Shown here: piece after piece, positions 24,180 to 32,863 of the stretch
How the letters are laid out: each line of letters begins with the position of its first letter
How positions within the stretch are numbered: position 1 is the stretch's first letter
Assembly: GCA_038329645.1 (NCBI GenBank)
Contig: JBBQNG010000007.1
Coordinates: 1 to 33,796, forward strand
DNA from: SZAS-79 sp038329645
Lineage (GTDB): Bacteria > Pseudomonadota > Gammaproteobacteria > Burkholderiales > SG8-39
Length of the DNA: 33,796 nucleotides
Direction of reading: 5' to 3'
Notes under the pieces: generated by a model
The model's input: only the letters and a program-made list of their open reading frames with translations
Database searches by the model: none
What the model was told of the DNA's origin: nothing
Made by a program: the position numbers and the translations under genes

Positions 24180-25639
24180 CTGACGAGATCCTCATCAACG
24201 TGACGCCGCAGGAAACGCGCGTTGCCGTGATGCAGAACGGCGTGGCGCAGGAGCTGCTCGTCGAACGCTCGGCCAGCCGCGGCCGCGTCGGCAATATCTA
24301 TAAAGGGCGCGTTGCGCGCGTGCTGCCCGGCATGCAGTCGGCCTTTGTCGAGATAGGACTTGAGCGCGCCGCGTTCCTGCACGTGGCCGACATCTGGGAG
24401 CACCGGCCCAAGGAAGGCTGCACCACGCCGGCCAAGCCGATCGAGAAGATCCTCGCCGAAGGCCAGCCCATCGTGGTGCAGGTGGTCAAGGACCCGATCG
24501 GCACCAAGGGCGCACGCCTGTCTACCCAGATTTCGATCGCCGGCCGCATGCTGGTCTACCTGCCGCAGGATTCCCACATCGGGATTTCGCAGCGCATAGG
24601 CGACGAAGCCGGACGCGCTGCGTTGCGCGAGCGGCTGCAACAGGTCATGCCGCCGGAGGAGAAGGGCGGCTTCATCGTGCGCACGATCGCCGAGGCGGCG
24701 AGCGCCGAAGAGCTGTCGGCCGACATCGAATACCTGCGCCACCTCTGGCGCGACCTGCGCGAGCGCTCGCTTTCGGCCAGGCCGATGGAGCTCATCTACG
24801 AGGACCTGTCGCTCGCGCAGCGCGTGCTGCGCGACATGGTCTCGGACGAGACCGGGCGCGTGATAATCGACTCGCGCGAGAATTTCCAGAAGCTCGCCGC
24901 CTTCGCCCAGACTTACACCCCGCAGGTGCGCCCCAGGCTCGACCACTACACCGGCGAGCGGCCGCTGTTCGACCTCTACAACGTCGAGCAGGAAATCGAG
25001 AAGGCGCTGGCGCGCCGGGTCGAGCTCAAATCCGGCGGCTACCTCATCATCGACCAGACCGAGGCGATGACCACCATCGACGTCAACACCGGCGGGTTCG
25101 TCGGCACGCGCAATTTCGACGACACGATCTTCAAGACCAACCTCGAGGCCGCGCAGACCATCGCGCGCCAGCTGCGCCTCAGGAACCTGGGCGGCATCAT
25201 CGTGCTCGACTTCATCGACATGGACACCGAGGAGCATCGCGCCGCGGTGCTGGAGGAGTTGCGCAAGGCCCTCTCGCGCGACCGCACGCGCATGACGGTC
25301 AATGGCTTCACCCAGCTCGGGCTGGTCGAGATGACGAGGAAGCGCACGCGCGAGTCGCTCGCGCATGTACTGTGCGAAACGTGCCCCACATGTGAAGGGC
25401 GCGGCGAAGTGAAGACGGCGAGGACGGCCTGCTACGAGATCCTGCGCGAGATCCTGCGCGAAGCGCGTGCGTTCAATGCGCGCGAATACCGGGTTCTGGC
25501 GGGCCGCGCCGTGATCGACCTGTTCGAGGAGGAGGAGTCGCAGTCGCTTGCGATGCTGTCGGACTTCATCGGCAAGCCGATCTCGATGCAGATGGAAAAC
25601 AGCTACACCCAGGAACAATTCGACATCGTCCTAATGTAA
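24176..25639 (+). CDS. rng: Ribonuclease G
   Basis: Endoribonuclease of the RNase E/G family, maturing the 5' end of 16S rRNA and turning over some mRNAs. An S1-like RNA-binding domain occupies about 36-125 (RVGNIYKGRVARVLPGMQSAFVEIG). Catalytic-site aspartates are D302 in MTTIDVNTGGF and D345 in IVLDFIDM; the CPTC zinc-link (403-406) joins subunits. Length 487 and the absence of a long disordered C-terminal region separate it from RNase E. The start overlaps the maf stop (ATGA). Confidence 0.97.
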   Translation: MTDEILINVTPQETRVAVMQNGVAQELLVERSASRGRVGNIYKGRVARVLPGMQSAFVEIGLERAAFLHVADIWEHRPKEGCTTPAKPIEKILAEGQPIVVQVVKDPIGTKGARLSTQISIAGRMLVYLPQDSHIGISQRIGDEAGRAALRERLQQVMPPEEKGGFIVRTIAEAASAEELSADIEYLRHLWRDLRERSLSARPMELIYEDLSLAQRVLRDMVSDETGRVIIDSRENFQKLAAFAQTYTPQVRPRLDHYTGERPLFDLYNVEQEIEKALARRVELKSGGYLIIDQTEAMTTIDVNTGGFVGTRNFDDTIFKTNLEAAQTIARQLRLRNLGGIIVLDFIDMDTEEHRAAVLEELRKALSRDRTRMTVNGFTQLGLVEMTRKRTRESLAHVLCETCPTCEGRGEVKTARTACYEILREILREARAFNAREYRVLAGRAVIDLFEEEESQSLAMLSDFIGKPISMQMENSYTQEQFDIVLM

Positions 25640-25647
25640 GGAATCCA

Positions 25648-27081
25648 ATGAAAGACCTCGTATTCCAGTCCGCGAAGAAGCTTGCGCGCCTCGTTCGCAG
25701 CCGCAAAATATCGGCGGTCGAAGTGATGAAGGCGCATATCGCGCAGATCGAACGAGTCAACCCGAAGGTGAATGCAATCGTCACCTTCCTGCCTGAAGCG
25801 GCGCTCAAGGAGGCGAGGAAGCTCGATGCGAAGCTTGCGCGAGCGAAGACCGCCGCGGGCATAGGGCCCCTGGCGGGCCTGCCGATCGCCTACAAGGACA
25901 TGATCGTCACCAAGGGCATCCGCACCACTTTCGGCTCCCCGATCTACAAGGACAACGTGCCCGAGGCCGATCACGTGCTGGTCGAGCGTCTCAAGGCGGC
26001 GGGTGCGATCACCCTCGGCAAGACCAACACACCCGAGTTCGCCGCCGGCAGCCAGACCTTCAACAAGGTCTTCGGCGCGACGCCCAATCCGTACGACCTG
26101 GCCAAGACCTGCGGCGGCTCCTCGGGCGGCGCGGCGGTCGCGGTGGCGTGCGGCATGCTGCCGTTTGCCGACGGCTCGGACCTCGGCGCAAGCTTGCGCA
26201 ACCCGGGCAATTTCTGCAACGTGGTCGGCTTCCGCCCCACCCCGGGACGCACGCCCTACTACCCGACCGGAGACGCCTGGGCCACGCTGTCGGTCATCGG
26301 CCCGATCGCGCGCTCGGTGGAGGACACCGCATTCTTCTTCTCCGCCATGGCGGGACCCGACCTGCGCTCGCCGATCAGCATCACCGAGCCGGGCTCGCTG
26401 TTCGCCCGGCCGCTCAAGCGCAATTTCAAGAAGGTCCGTGTCGCCTGGTCGAGGGACCTCGGCGGCCTTCCGGTCGACAAGCGCGTGACCGCGGTGCTCG
26501 AAAAGCAGCGCAAGGTGTTCGAGTCGCTCGGCTGCATCGTTGAAGAGGCCGAACCCGACCTGTCCGGCTCGGACGAGGCTTTCCACGTGCTGCGCGCGGT
26601 GGGCTTCGTGCAGAAATACGGGTCCCTACTGGAAAAGTACCGTGACCAGCTCAAGGACACGGTGGTCTGGAACATCGAGGAGGGCATAAAACTCGACGGG
26701 CCGCGCATTGCGCGCGCGCACGCGCTGCGCTCCGACGTATATCGCCGCATGCGCGAATTCATGGACCGCTACGAATTCCTGCTGCTGCCCGTTAACCAGG
26801 TCGTGCCGTTTCCGGTCACGCAGGCCTATGTGGACGAGATCGACGGCGTGAAGCTCGACAACTACATCGACTGGATGAAGACCTGCTACTACATCACGGT
26901 GACCAGCCACCCGGCGATCTCGGTGCCGGCCGGCTTTACCGACGACAAGCCAGCGCTGCCGGTCGGCCTGCAGATTGTGGGGCGGTTCCGCGATGACTTC
27001 GGCGTGCTGCAGCTTGCGCACGCTTTCGAGGAACGCACGCAGGTGGCCCTGCAGCGCCCCGCGGTCGCGCTGGAGAGCTAG
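25648..27081 (+). CDS. Amidase-signature family hydrolase
   Basis: A 477-residue Ser-cisSer-Lys hydrolase of amides or carbamates. Lys83 (IAYKDM), the cis-serine motif GGSSGG at 156-161 and nucleophile Ser182 in GSDLGASLRNPG make the triad; the common GGS before the nucleophile is GAS here. It resembles stand-alone amidases rather than GatA: no gatB/gatC adjoin and the substrate pocket is unassigned. No signal peptide, so cytosolic. A good ribosome site (AAGGA) sits 8 bases after the rng stop, so it may be read from the upstream block, although functionally it belongs with the accessory genes downstream. Confidence 0.92.
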   Translation: MKDLVFQSAKKLARLVRSRKISAVEVMKAHIAQIERVNPKVNAIVTFLPEAALKEARKLDAKLARAKTAAGIGPLAGLPIAYKDMIVTKGIRTTFGSPIYKDNVPEADHVLVERLKAAGAITLGKTNTPEFAAGSQTFNKVFGATPNPYDLAKTCGGSSGGAAVAVACGMLPFADGSDLGASLRNPGNFCNVVGFRPTPGRTPYYPTGDAWATLSVIGPIARSVEDTAFFFSAMAGPDLRSPISITEPGSLFARPLKRNFKKVRVAWSRDLGGLPVDKRVTAVLEKQRKVFESLGCIVEEAEPDLSGSDEAFHVLRAVGFVQKYGSLLEKYRDQLKDTVVWNIEEGIKLDGPRIARAHALRSDVYRRMREFMDRYEFLLLPVNQVVPFPVTQAYVDEIDGVKLDNYIDWMKTCYYITVTSHPAISVPAGFTDDKPALPVGLQIVGRFRDDFGVLQLAHAFEERTQVALQRPAVALES

Positions 27082-27113
27082 CCCGCGGCGCTAAGCGAAC
27101 TCGCTCGCGATCG

Positions 27114-28043
27114 GTGATCCGCGGCACCGGCAACATGAATTTCCCGGCCATCGTAAGCACCGTTGGCGCCTTCGTGCTGATCCCGCTCTCGCCGTTGCTG
27201 ATCTTCGGCTGGGGGCCGGTGCCTGCGCTCGGCATCATCGGCGGCGCCGTCGCGGCGCTCGCCTATTACCTGGGCGGCACGATCTGGCTGGCCGCGCACC
27301 TCCTCGCCGGCAAGAGCGTCGTGCGTCCCTCCTTCGCAAATATTAGATTCCGGCGGCCGCTCTTCGCGGACATCCTGCGCGTCGGTCTGATCGCGGCAGT
27401 GACAACGGTGACCACCAACCTGACCATCGCCATCTGCACGGGCGTGGTCGGCAGCGCCGGCGGGCCGGCCGCCATCGCGGGCTACGGCACCGGGGCGCGG
27501 CTCGAGTACCTGCTGGTGCCGATCGTGTTCGGGCTGGGTGCGCCGCTGGTGGCGATGGTGGGCACCAACGTCGGGGCGGGTCGACGCGAACGCGCCCTGC
27601 GCACCGCCTGGGTTGGCGCTGCGATCGCCGCAGGGCTGGCCGAGTTCGTGGGCCTCGCTGCGGCGATTTTTCCGCATGCCTGGCTCTCGCTTTTCGATAC
27701 GGACCCGGCGATGCTCGACGCGGGTACAAAGTATCTGCGCGCCGTCGGCCCGGTGTATGGGTTCTTCGGCCTGGGGTTGTCGTTGTATTTCGCCTCCCAG
27801 GGCGCCGGCAAGCTGCTCTGGCCAATGGGGGCGAATTTCGTCCGGTTCGCCGTGGCGGTCGCCGGCGGCTGGCTCGCCGTCCAGTTGACTGCCGACCTTA
27901 CGAACGTATTCCTCGCGCAGGACGCCGCATTGGTTGTCTATGGCGTGCTTATCGCGGTCTCGGTGGGGAGCGGTGCGTGGTTCGGGCCGCTGCATTGGCC
28001 GCGCGCACCTCGAGTCGCACTCAACAAAGGACCGGCATCATGA
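27114..28043 (+). CDS. MATE-family efflux transporter lacking its N-terminal part (possible pseudogene)
   Basis: The 309-residue frame opens directly at VIRGTGNMNFPAIVS, a segment normally near residue 130-150 of a roughly 450-residue MATE protein, then continues normally (LLIFGWGPVPALGIIGGA, AIAGYGTGARLEYL, PLVAMVGTNVGAGRRERAL, LYFASQGAGK) to the usual end. About eight membrane segments remain; the first four, which form most of the N-lobe, are missing. The amidase gene just upstream is intact, so the lost part is not in another frame there. GTG 27114 has no clear ribosome site. The stop overlaps the SDR start (ATGA), as in an intact operon. Most likely a deletion remnant, less likely a working half-size protein. 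Confidence 0.8.
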   Translation: MIRGTGNMNFPAIVSTVGAFVLIPLSPLLIFGWGPVPALGIIGGAVAALAYYLGGTIWLAAHLLAGKSVVRPSFANIRFRRPLFADILRVGLIAAVTTVTTNLTIAICTGVVGSAGGPAAIAGYGTGARLEYLLVPIVFGLGAPLVAMVGTNVGAGRRERALRTAWVGAAIAAGLAEFVGLAAAIFPHAWLSLFDTDPAMLDAGTKYLRAVGPVYGFFGLGLSLYFASQGAGKLLWPMGANFVRFAVAVAGGWLAVQLTADLTNVFLAQDAALVVYGVLIAVSVGSGAWFGPLHWPRAPRVALNKGPAS

Positions 28044-28780
28044 AGAAACCCACAGCAGTCGTCGTCGGCGTAGGCGCCGAGCAAGGGCTCGGGGCCGCGC
28101 TTTGCCGGAAATTCTCGGCCAACGGCCACCACGTACTGGTCGCCGGGCGTACGGAAGCGAAGGTCGCGCAAGTGGCTGCCGGCTTGAACGCCGCTGGCGG
28201 CAGCGCCGAAGCATTCGTCATGGATGCGACCGCCGAAGCGGACGTGATCCGCCTGTTCGATCGCGCGATGGCGCCAGGCGCCGGGCGCGATCCCGCCAAC
28301 CTGGTCGCCTTCAACGCCGGCATCAACCAGATGATCGACCTGCGCGAGCTCAGCGCGGAGACCTTCGAGGAGTTCTGGCGCGTCGGCTGCTTCGGCGGGT
28401 TCCTCGTCGGGCGCGAAGCGGCGCGGCGGCTGGTGCCGCTGGGCCGCGGCACGGTGCTCTTCACCGGCGCCTCGGCGAGCCTGCGCGGCAAGCCGGGCTT
28501 TGCGCATTTCTCGGCGGCCAAGGCCGGGCTGCGCATGCTTGCACAGAGCATGGCGCGCGAGTACGGGCCCATGGGGATTCACGTGGCGCATGTCGTGATC
28601 GATGGCGGCATCAACGGGTACCGCCTGGTGTCGCGCCGGCCGGAGTCTGTCAAGGAGCGCGGCGAGGATGGGTTGCTCGACATCGACGCGATTGCCGAAA
28701 CCTACTGGCACATCCACCGCCAGCCGCGCACGGTGTGGGCACAGGAGATCGACCTGCGGCCCTACAAGGAACCGTTCTAG
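28040..28780 (+). CDS. SDR-family oxidoreductase with Phe at the catalytic Tyr position
   Basis: A 246-residue classical-length Rossmann SDR. The cofactor motif is GVGAEQGLG (10-18), with NAG at 92-94 and FTGASAS at 141-147. The active-site YxxxK reads FSAAK (Phe157 to Lys161), so the proton-donating tyrosine is missing; the frame is otherwise intact and the codon is a plain TTC. Similar Tyr-less SDRs with GFAxF(A/S)xAK exist as a subgroup from memory, so this may be a stable variant rather than a mutation. The start ATG at 28040 overlaps the MATE stop, with AAAGGA upstream. Substrate unknown. Confidence 0.88.
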   Translation: MKKPTAVVVGVGAEQGLGAALCRKFSANGHHVLVAGRTEAKVAQVAAGLNAAGGSAEAFVMDATAEADVIRLFDRAMAPGAGRDPANLVAFNAGINQMIDLRELSAETFEEFWRVGCFGGFLVGREAARRLVPLGRGTVLFTGASASLRGKPGFAHFSAAKAGLRMLAQSMAREYGPMGIHVAHVVIDGGINGYRLVSRRPESVKERGEDGLLDIDAIAETYWHIHRQPRTVWAQEIDLRPYKEPF

Positions 28781-28808
28781 GCCTGAATTCCAAACATTTG
28801 ATTGCGTA

Positions 28809-28829
28809 GATCCGCTCCTGGAGCGGATC
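28809..28829. terminator. Palindromic hairpin between convergent genes
   Basis: GATCCGCTCC and GGAGCGGATC flank a single central T: a 10-base perfect palindrome that would fold with an 8-base stem and a 5-base loop. It lies in the 58-base gap between the ends of the SDR and PhyH genes and could stop transcription from both sides. There is no T-run on either strand, so it is not a standard intrinsic terminator. Confidence 0.45.
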
Positions 28830-28838
28830 CCGGGCTAG

Positions 28839-29657
28839 TTAATGTGTCGGTTCCGGTACATTCTCTGCGCTGACCACACGATCTTCCACGAGTTCCATCG
28901 GCACCCAGTTGGTCGAGCGCACGTGGTCGGGCCGCGGCGTTTCGACGTCCTTGGGATGGTTTGCGCAGGTGTTGAAGCAGAAGTACGCCTGCCAGCGGTC
29001 GTTGTGCGAGAGGTTGTGCCCGCTCGCGTGCATCAGGTTGCAGTGGAAGATCGCGCAGGTGCCGGCTGGGCCTGAGATCGCCACGGGCGGCGGCGAGGCA
29101 GCCATGCGGCGCTTCATGTCTTCCGGCGTCACCGACCATAGCCGGTAGGCCGTGCTCGTATCCAGGTAGGCCTCCGTGCGCCCCCAGCGATGGCTGCCGG
29201 GCAGCAGGTAAAGGCAGCCTGAGAGATCGGTCGCTTCGTCGAGCAGGACGGCAAACGTCGCCATGTCCGGGCGCTCGATGCCGTCGAGCTTCCACGAGCC
29301 GTAGTCCTGGTGCCAGGGCCACACCGAGCCTTCGATCGCAGCCTTCACGTTCACCTTGGAGTGGTGCAGGTAGAGGTCGGGATCATTCAGGACCTGCTGC
29401 GCAACGCCGAGCACGCGCGGCGTGCGCGACAGGGTGCGGAACGCGGGCGACGCCCCCGGTCCATTGTCCTCGTGCAGGCGGAACATCGACTTCGGCGCGC
29501 CGGACGTGCCTTCGCGCACCACGCCTGGCGCATCGACATCGCGCAGGCGCTCGACCTCGGCCCGCAACGCGGCAACCTCGGCGGGCGACACGAGGTCTGC
29601 GAAAACCAAAAACCCGTCGCGCTCGTAGGCGGCCTTTTGCTCGGCGCTCAGTTTCAT
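28839..29657 (-). CDS. Phytanoyl-CoA dioxygenase (PhyH) family 2-oxoglutarate/Fe(II) oxygenase
   Basis: A 272-residue double-stranded beta-helix oxygenase. Iron ligands are His116 and Asp118 in PWHQDYGSW and a distal His, best at 210 in CNLMHASGHN; Arg221 in DRWQAYFCF is the likely 2-oxoglutarate partner. The WHQDY phrase recalls ectoine hydroxylase, but there are no ectoine genes here, so the substrate is open. The start at 29657 has GGGAG 7 bases upstream and matches the family opening (SAEQKAAYERDGFLVF). Divergent from the dehydrogenase gene across 90 bases, which probably share a promoter region. Confidence 0.93.
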   Translation of the reverse strand: MKLSAEQKAAYERDGFLVFADLVSPAEVAALRAEVERLRDVDAPGVVREGTSGAPKSMFRLHEDNGPGASPAFRTLSRTPRVLGVAQQVLNDPDLYLHHSKVNVKAAIEGSVWPWHQDYGSWKLDGIERPDMATFAVLLDEATDLSGCLYLLPGSHRWGRTEAYLDTSTAYRLWSVTPEDMKRRMAASPPPVAISGPAGTCAIFHCNLMHASGHNLSHNDRWQAYFCFNTCANHPKDVETPRPDHVRSTNWVPMELVEDRVVSAENVPEPTH

Positions 29658-29747
29658 GTCTGTCTCCCTGCCCAGGATGAGAAAGTCTAGCACCGCGCCA
29701 CCGGCTCGTTTATCGTGCTTCCTCCGCTGTTTCGAGGAAGAGCGCCC
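29658..29747. promoter_or_regulatory. Divergent intergenic region PhyH / dehydrogenase
   Basis: 90 bases between two outward-facing starts. It holds ribosome sites for both genes (GGGAG on the reverse strand; GAGGAAG 6 bases before the ATG at 29748 on the forward strand). A reverse TAGACT at 29694-29689 is a weak -10 candidate. No clear operator palindrome. Confidence 0.35.
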
Positions 29748-30752
29748 ATGAAAGCCGTTGGATTCAGGCAGAGCCTGCCGATCGCCGATGCCGAGTCCCT
29801 GATCGACTTCGATGCCCCCGCGCCCGAGGCCCGCGCACGCGACCTGGTCGTCGAGGTCAGGGCGATCTCGGTCAATCCGGTCGACACCAAGATGCGTATG
29901 CGCGGTGTCCCGGCCGGCCAAACGATGATCCTCGGCTTCGACGCCTCGGGCGTGATCAAGTCAGTCGGCAAGGAGGCGACGCTGTTCAAGCCGGGCGACG
30001 AGGTGTTCTACGCAGGTTCGAACATCCGCCCTGGCACGAATGCCGAATTGCACGCGGTGGACGAGCGCATCGTCGGCACGAAGCCGAAGTCGCTATCGTT
30101 CGCGCAAGCGGCCGCGCTGGCGCTGACTTCGATCACCGCTTGGGAGCTGATGTTCGACCGCATGCACATCCCACGCAACGGAACGAAGGGAAGTTTGCTG
30201 GTGATCGGCGGTGCCGGCGGTGTCGGCTCGATCATGGTCCAACTCGCACGCAAGCTCACCGGCCTCACGGTGATCGCCACGGCTTCGCGGCCGGAGACCA
30301 TCGAGTGGTGCCTCGACCTCGGTGCGCACCACACGATCGACCATACCGAGCCGCTGCCCGCGGAACTCAAGCGCATCGGCATTCCCGAAGTGAATTACGT
30401 TGCCAGCCTCACGCAGACCGCGAAGCATTACCCGTCGATGCCCGACCTGATTGCGCCGCAGGGCGCGTTCGGGCTGATCGACGACCCGGGGTCTCTCGAC
30501 ATCATGCCGCTGCGACGAAAGTGCGTCTCCGCCCACTGGGAAGGAATGTTTACGCGTTCTACGTTCACCACGCCCGACATCCAGGCGCAGCACGACCTGC
30601 TGTGCGAAGTGTCAACGCTGGTCGATGCCGGTACGCTCAGGACGACCATGACGAAGAACCTCGGCACCATAAACGCGGCGAACCTGAAGAAGGCGCATGC
30701 GCTGATCGAGAGCGGGACGACCATCGGGAAAATCGTATTGGAGGGGTTCTGA
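29748..30752 (+). CDS. Medium-chain dehydrogenase, quinone-oxidoreductase-like
   Basis: A 334-residue MDR-fold enzyme using NADPH. The GroES-like N-terminal domain (SVNPVDTKMRMRG, LGFDASGVI, KPGDEVFYAG) is followed by a Rossmann domain with GGAGGVGS at 154-161. The cysteine ligands of catalytic and structural zinc are absent, so despite the common label 'zinc-binding alcohol dehydrogenase' it belongs to the zinc-free quinone-oxidoreductase type, reducing quinones or enone-type substrates. Coupled to the next gene. Confidence 0.92.
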   Translation: MKAVGFRQSLPIADAESLIDFDAPAPEARARDLVVEVRAISVNPVDTKMRMRGVPAGQTMILGFDASGVIKSVGKEATLFKPGDEVFYAGSNIRPGTNAELHAVDERIVGTKPKSLSFAQAAALALTSITAWELMFDRMHIPRNGTKGSLLVIGGAGGVGSIMVQLARKLTGLTVIATASRPETIEWCLDLGAHHTIDHTEPLPAELKRIGIPEVNYVASLTQTAKHYPSMPDLIAPQGAFGLIDDPGSLDIMPLRRKCVSAHWEGMFTRSTFTTPDIQAQHDLLCEVSTLVDAGTLRTTMTKNLGTINAANLKKAHALIESGTTIGKIVLEGF

Positions 30753-30753
30753 A

Positions 30754-31965
30754 ATGAACGTGAAGTCGGTCGAAACCCGGTCCTGCGACGCCGGCTGGCG
30801 CAACTACCATTTCGTCAAGGTCACCACCGACAAGGGCATCGTCGGCTGGAGCGAATACGACGAGGGGTTCGGCGCCCCGGGTGTCGGCGCGGTGATCCAG
30901 CGCCTCGCGGTGCGCGTCGTCGGCAAGTCCGTCGACGAGCACGAGAAGGTCTACGCCGACCTCAACTCGGCCACGCGCCCGGCCTCGGGCGGGATCGTCG
31001 CGCTCGCGATGGGGGCTATCGAGAACGCTCTCCTGGACGCCAAGGCCAAAGGGCTCGGCGTGTCTGTCTACAGCCTCCTGGGCGGCAAGGTGCGCGACCG
31101 CATCCGCGTGTACTGGTCGCACTGCGCCACCTGGCGCATCAACCACCCCGAGCATTACAAGCCGGCGATCACGGACTTGGACGGCGTGAAGTCGCTCGGG
31201 CGCGAGGTGCGCGAAAAGGGCTTTACCGCCTGCAAGACCAACATCTTTCTGTACGACCAGGACAAAAAGAACCCGCGCGGCTACCGCCCCGGCTTCGGCT
31301 CGCCGTTCGCACCCGAGCTCAACATCGAGCGCGACGTGCTCGCCAACCTCGTCATGCACCTGGAAGCCTTGCGCGACGGCGTCGGCCCCGGCGTCGACAT
31401 CCTGCTCGACCTCAACTTCAACGCCAAGACCGAGGGCTATCTCAAGATCCTGCGCGCCATCGCGCACCTCGACATGTTCTGGATCGAGATCGACAGCTTC
31501 AACCCTCAGGCCCTGGCGTACATCCGCAGGCAGAGCCCACACCCCATCAGCTCGTGCGAGACCCTTTTGGGCCTGGGCGAGTTCCTGCCCTACTTGCGTG
31601 AACAGGCGATGGACGTGGCGATCGTGGACACGCCCTGGAACGGCCTATGGCAGTCGATGAAAATCGCCGCCGCGGCCGCCGCGCACGAAGTCAACGTCGC
31701 CCCGCACAATTTCTACGGGCACTTGTGCACGATGATGAATGCGCATTTCTCGGCCGCGGTGCCGAACCTGCGCATTATGGAAACCGACATCGACCGCATT
31801 GCGTGGGACCACGAGCTGTTCACGCATTTGCCCGAGTTCGTCGACGGCCACCTGGTCATGCCGGACCGGCCGGGCTGGGGGACGGAACCGAATGAGGAAG
31901 GCATGCGTGCGCATCCTCCCAGGGACCGCGGCGAGTTACTGAGTTACGGCAGCCGCAAAGCCTGA
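30754..31965 (+). CDS. Enolase-superfamily (mandelate racemase/muconate lactonizing type) enzyme
   Basis: A 403-residue protein with the capping domain plus TIM barrel. Metal ligands fit D219 (ILLDLN), E245 (WIEID) and E269 (SSCET); Lys161 in ACKTNIF and His318 in VAPHNFYG are the likely acid/base groups, placing it near sugar-acid dehydratases of the MR subgroup rather than MLE. Such enzymes abstract the proton alpha to a carboxylate and lose water or racemise. GGAGG 9 bases upstream and a 1-base gap to the dehydrogenase gene indicate one operon, perhaps a short carboxylate-degrading route. The last 30 bases overlap the convergent transglutaminase gene. Confidence 0.93.
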   Translation: MNVKSVETRSCDAGWRNYHFVKVTTDKGIVGWSEYDEGFGAPGVGAVIQRLAVRVVGKSVDEHEKVYADLNSATRPASGGIVALAMGAIENALLDAKAKGLGVSVYSLLGGKVRDRIRVYWSHCATWRINHPEHYKPAITDLDGVKSLGREVREKGFTACKTNIFLYDQDKKNPRGYRPGFGSPFAPELNIERDVLANLVMHLEALRDGVGPGVDILLDLNFNAKTEGYLKILRAIAHLDMFWIEIDSFNPQALAYIRRQSPHPISSCETLLGLGEFLPYLREQAMDVAIVDTPWNGLWQSMKIAAAAAAHEVNVAPHNFYGHLCTMMNAHFSAAVPNLRIMETDIDRIAWDHELFTHLPEFVDGHLVMPDRPGWGTEPNEEGMRAHPPRDRGELLSYGSRKA

Positions 31966-32832
31966 GTAGTCGCTGGTTGACAGGGCGTCGACGTTGACCC
32001 AGGGCATCGCGAAGCCCTGCTCGGTGTCCTCGATGGCCTCGATATTGATGATCGGTGCGCTCGAGGCGACGGCGCCGAAGATCGTGGCGAACGAAACGTC
32101 CGCGGCGTCGCGCCCGGTGCCAAGACGTATAAGTCCCATCGGCACGGTCATGCCGGTCGGGTCGAATAGATACCAGCGCCCGCCGAGGAATGCCTCCACG
32201 TATGCGTGGAAGTCGGGCGGGCCGTAGACCTCGTGGTTGGAGCCGTAGTCGATCCCGGTGACGAACCGCGCCGGGATGTTGAGCGCCCGGCAGATCCCAA
32301 TCATGAGGTGGGCGAAGTCGCGGCACACGCCGACCTGCTCATTCAGTGTGTCAACGGCGGAGGTCGTCGCGTTCGAGCTGCCCGACTGGAATTTCGTGCG
32401 CTGCTGCACCCAGTCGCGGATCGCGCGCACGCGCCCGTATCCCGGTGTCATGGTGCCGAACTCCGTTTGGGCTACCTGCTGCAGCCGGTCGGATTGGCAA
32501 TAGCGGCTGGGGTAGATGTAGGGCAGCGTTTCGGGCGGCAGGTCGGCAATCGCCACCTCGCCGATGCTGTCGGTCGCGGCGGTGTAATGCGCGATGTCCA
32601 CCGTGGCCTCGTAGCGGACTACGAGGCTCCCGGGATCGGCCCGCAGCCGCGCATAGCGGTTGCCGTGCGCCGGATCGATGAACAGCGACACGGGGACGGC
32701 CTGGCTGACCCGGAACTCTTCGCTCACCAGCGACTGGCATTGCGTCTGGGTCGCGTGGACGTTGAAGATGAAATCCGCAGGCGAACCGGCGATTTCATAT
32801 CGCAGTTCGATCGTGAATCTGAGCCGTACCAT
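31936..32832 (-). CDS. Transglutaminase-like cysteine protease family protein
   Basis: A 298-residue cytosolic protein without signal peptide. The N-terminal beta-rich domain is followed by a transglutaminase core with triad Cys170 (GVCRDFAHL), His209 (DFHAYVEAF) and Asp224 (LFDPTGM). The bacterial family acts as a protease or amidase more often than a cross-linker; in other genomes it sits with an alpha-E/circularly permuted ATP-grasp pair, but neither is here. It follows the ferritin-like gene by 31 bases on the same strand. Substrate unknown. Confidence 0.92.
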   Translation of the reverse strand: MVRLRFTIELRYEIAGSPADFIFNVHATQTQCQSLVSEEFRVSQAVPVSLFIDPAHGNRYARLRADPGSLVVRYEATVDIAHYTAATDSIGEVAIADLPPETLPYIYPSRYCQSDRLQQVAQTEFGTMTPGYGRVRAIRDWVQQRTKFQSGSSNATTSAVDTLNEQVGVCRDFAHLMIGICRALNIPARFVTGIDYGSNHEVYGPPDFHAYVEAFLGGRWYLFDPTGMTVPMGLIRLGTGRDAADVSFATIFGAVASSAPIINIEAIEDTEQGFAMPWVNVDALSTSDYSGFAAAVTQ

Positions 32833-32863
32833 GCCCGCCCCCTGGACCCGCCCCGGACTGCGG

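Noticed and set aside
27078..27995. A 305-residue reverse open frame opposite the truncated MATE gene
   Set aside because: Arg/Asp/Gly-rich composition with no membrane or enzyme motif; the forward frame has clear MATE segments.
29658..29921. An 88-residue N-terminal extension of the PhyH gene
   Set aside because: It overlaps the divergent dehydrogenase gene, and the start at 29657 has a ribosome site and the family N-terminus.
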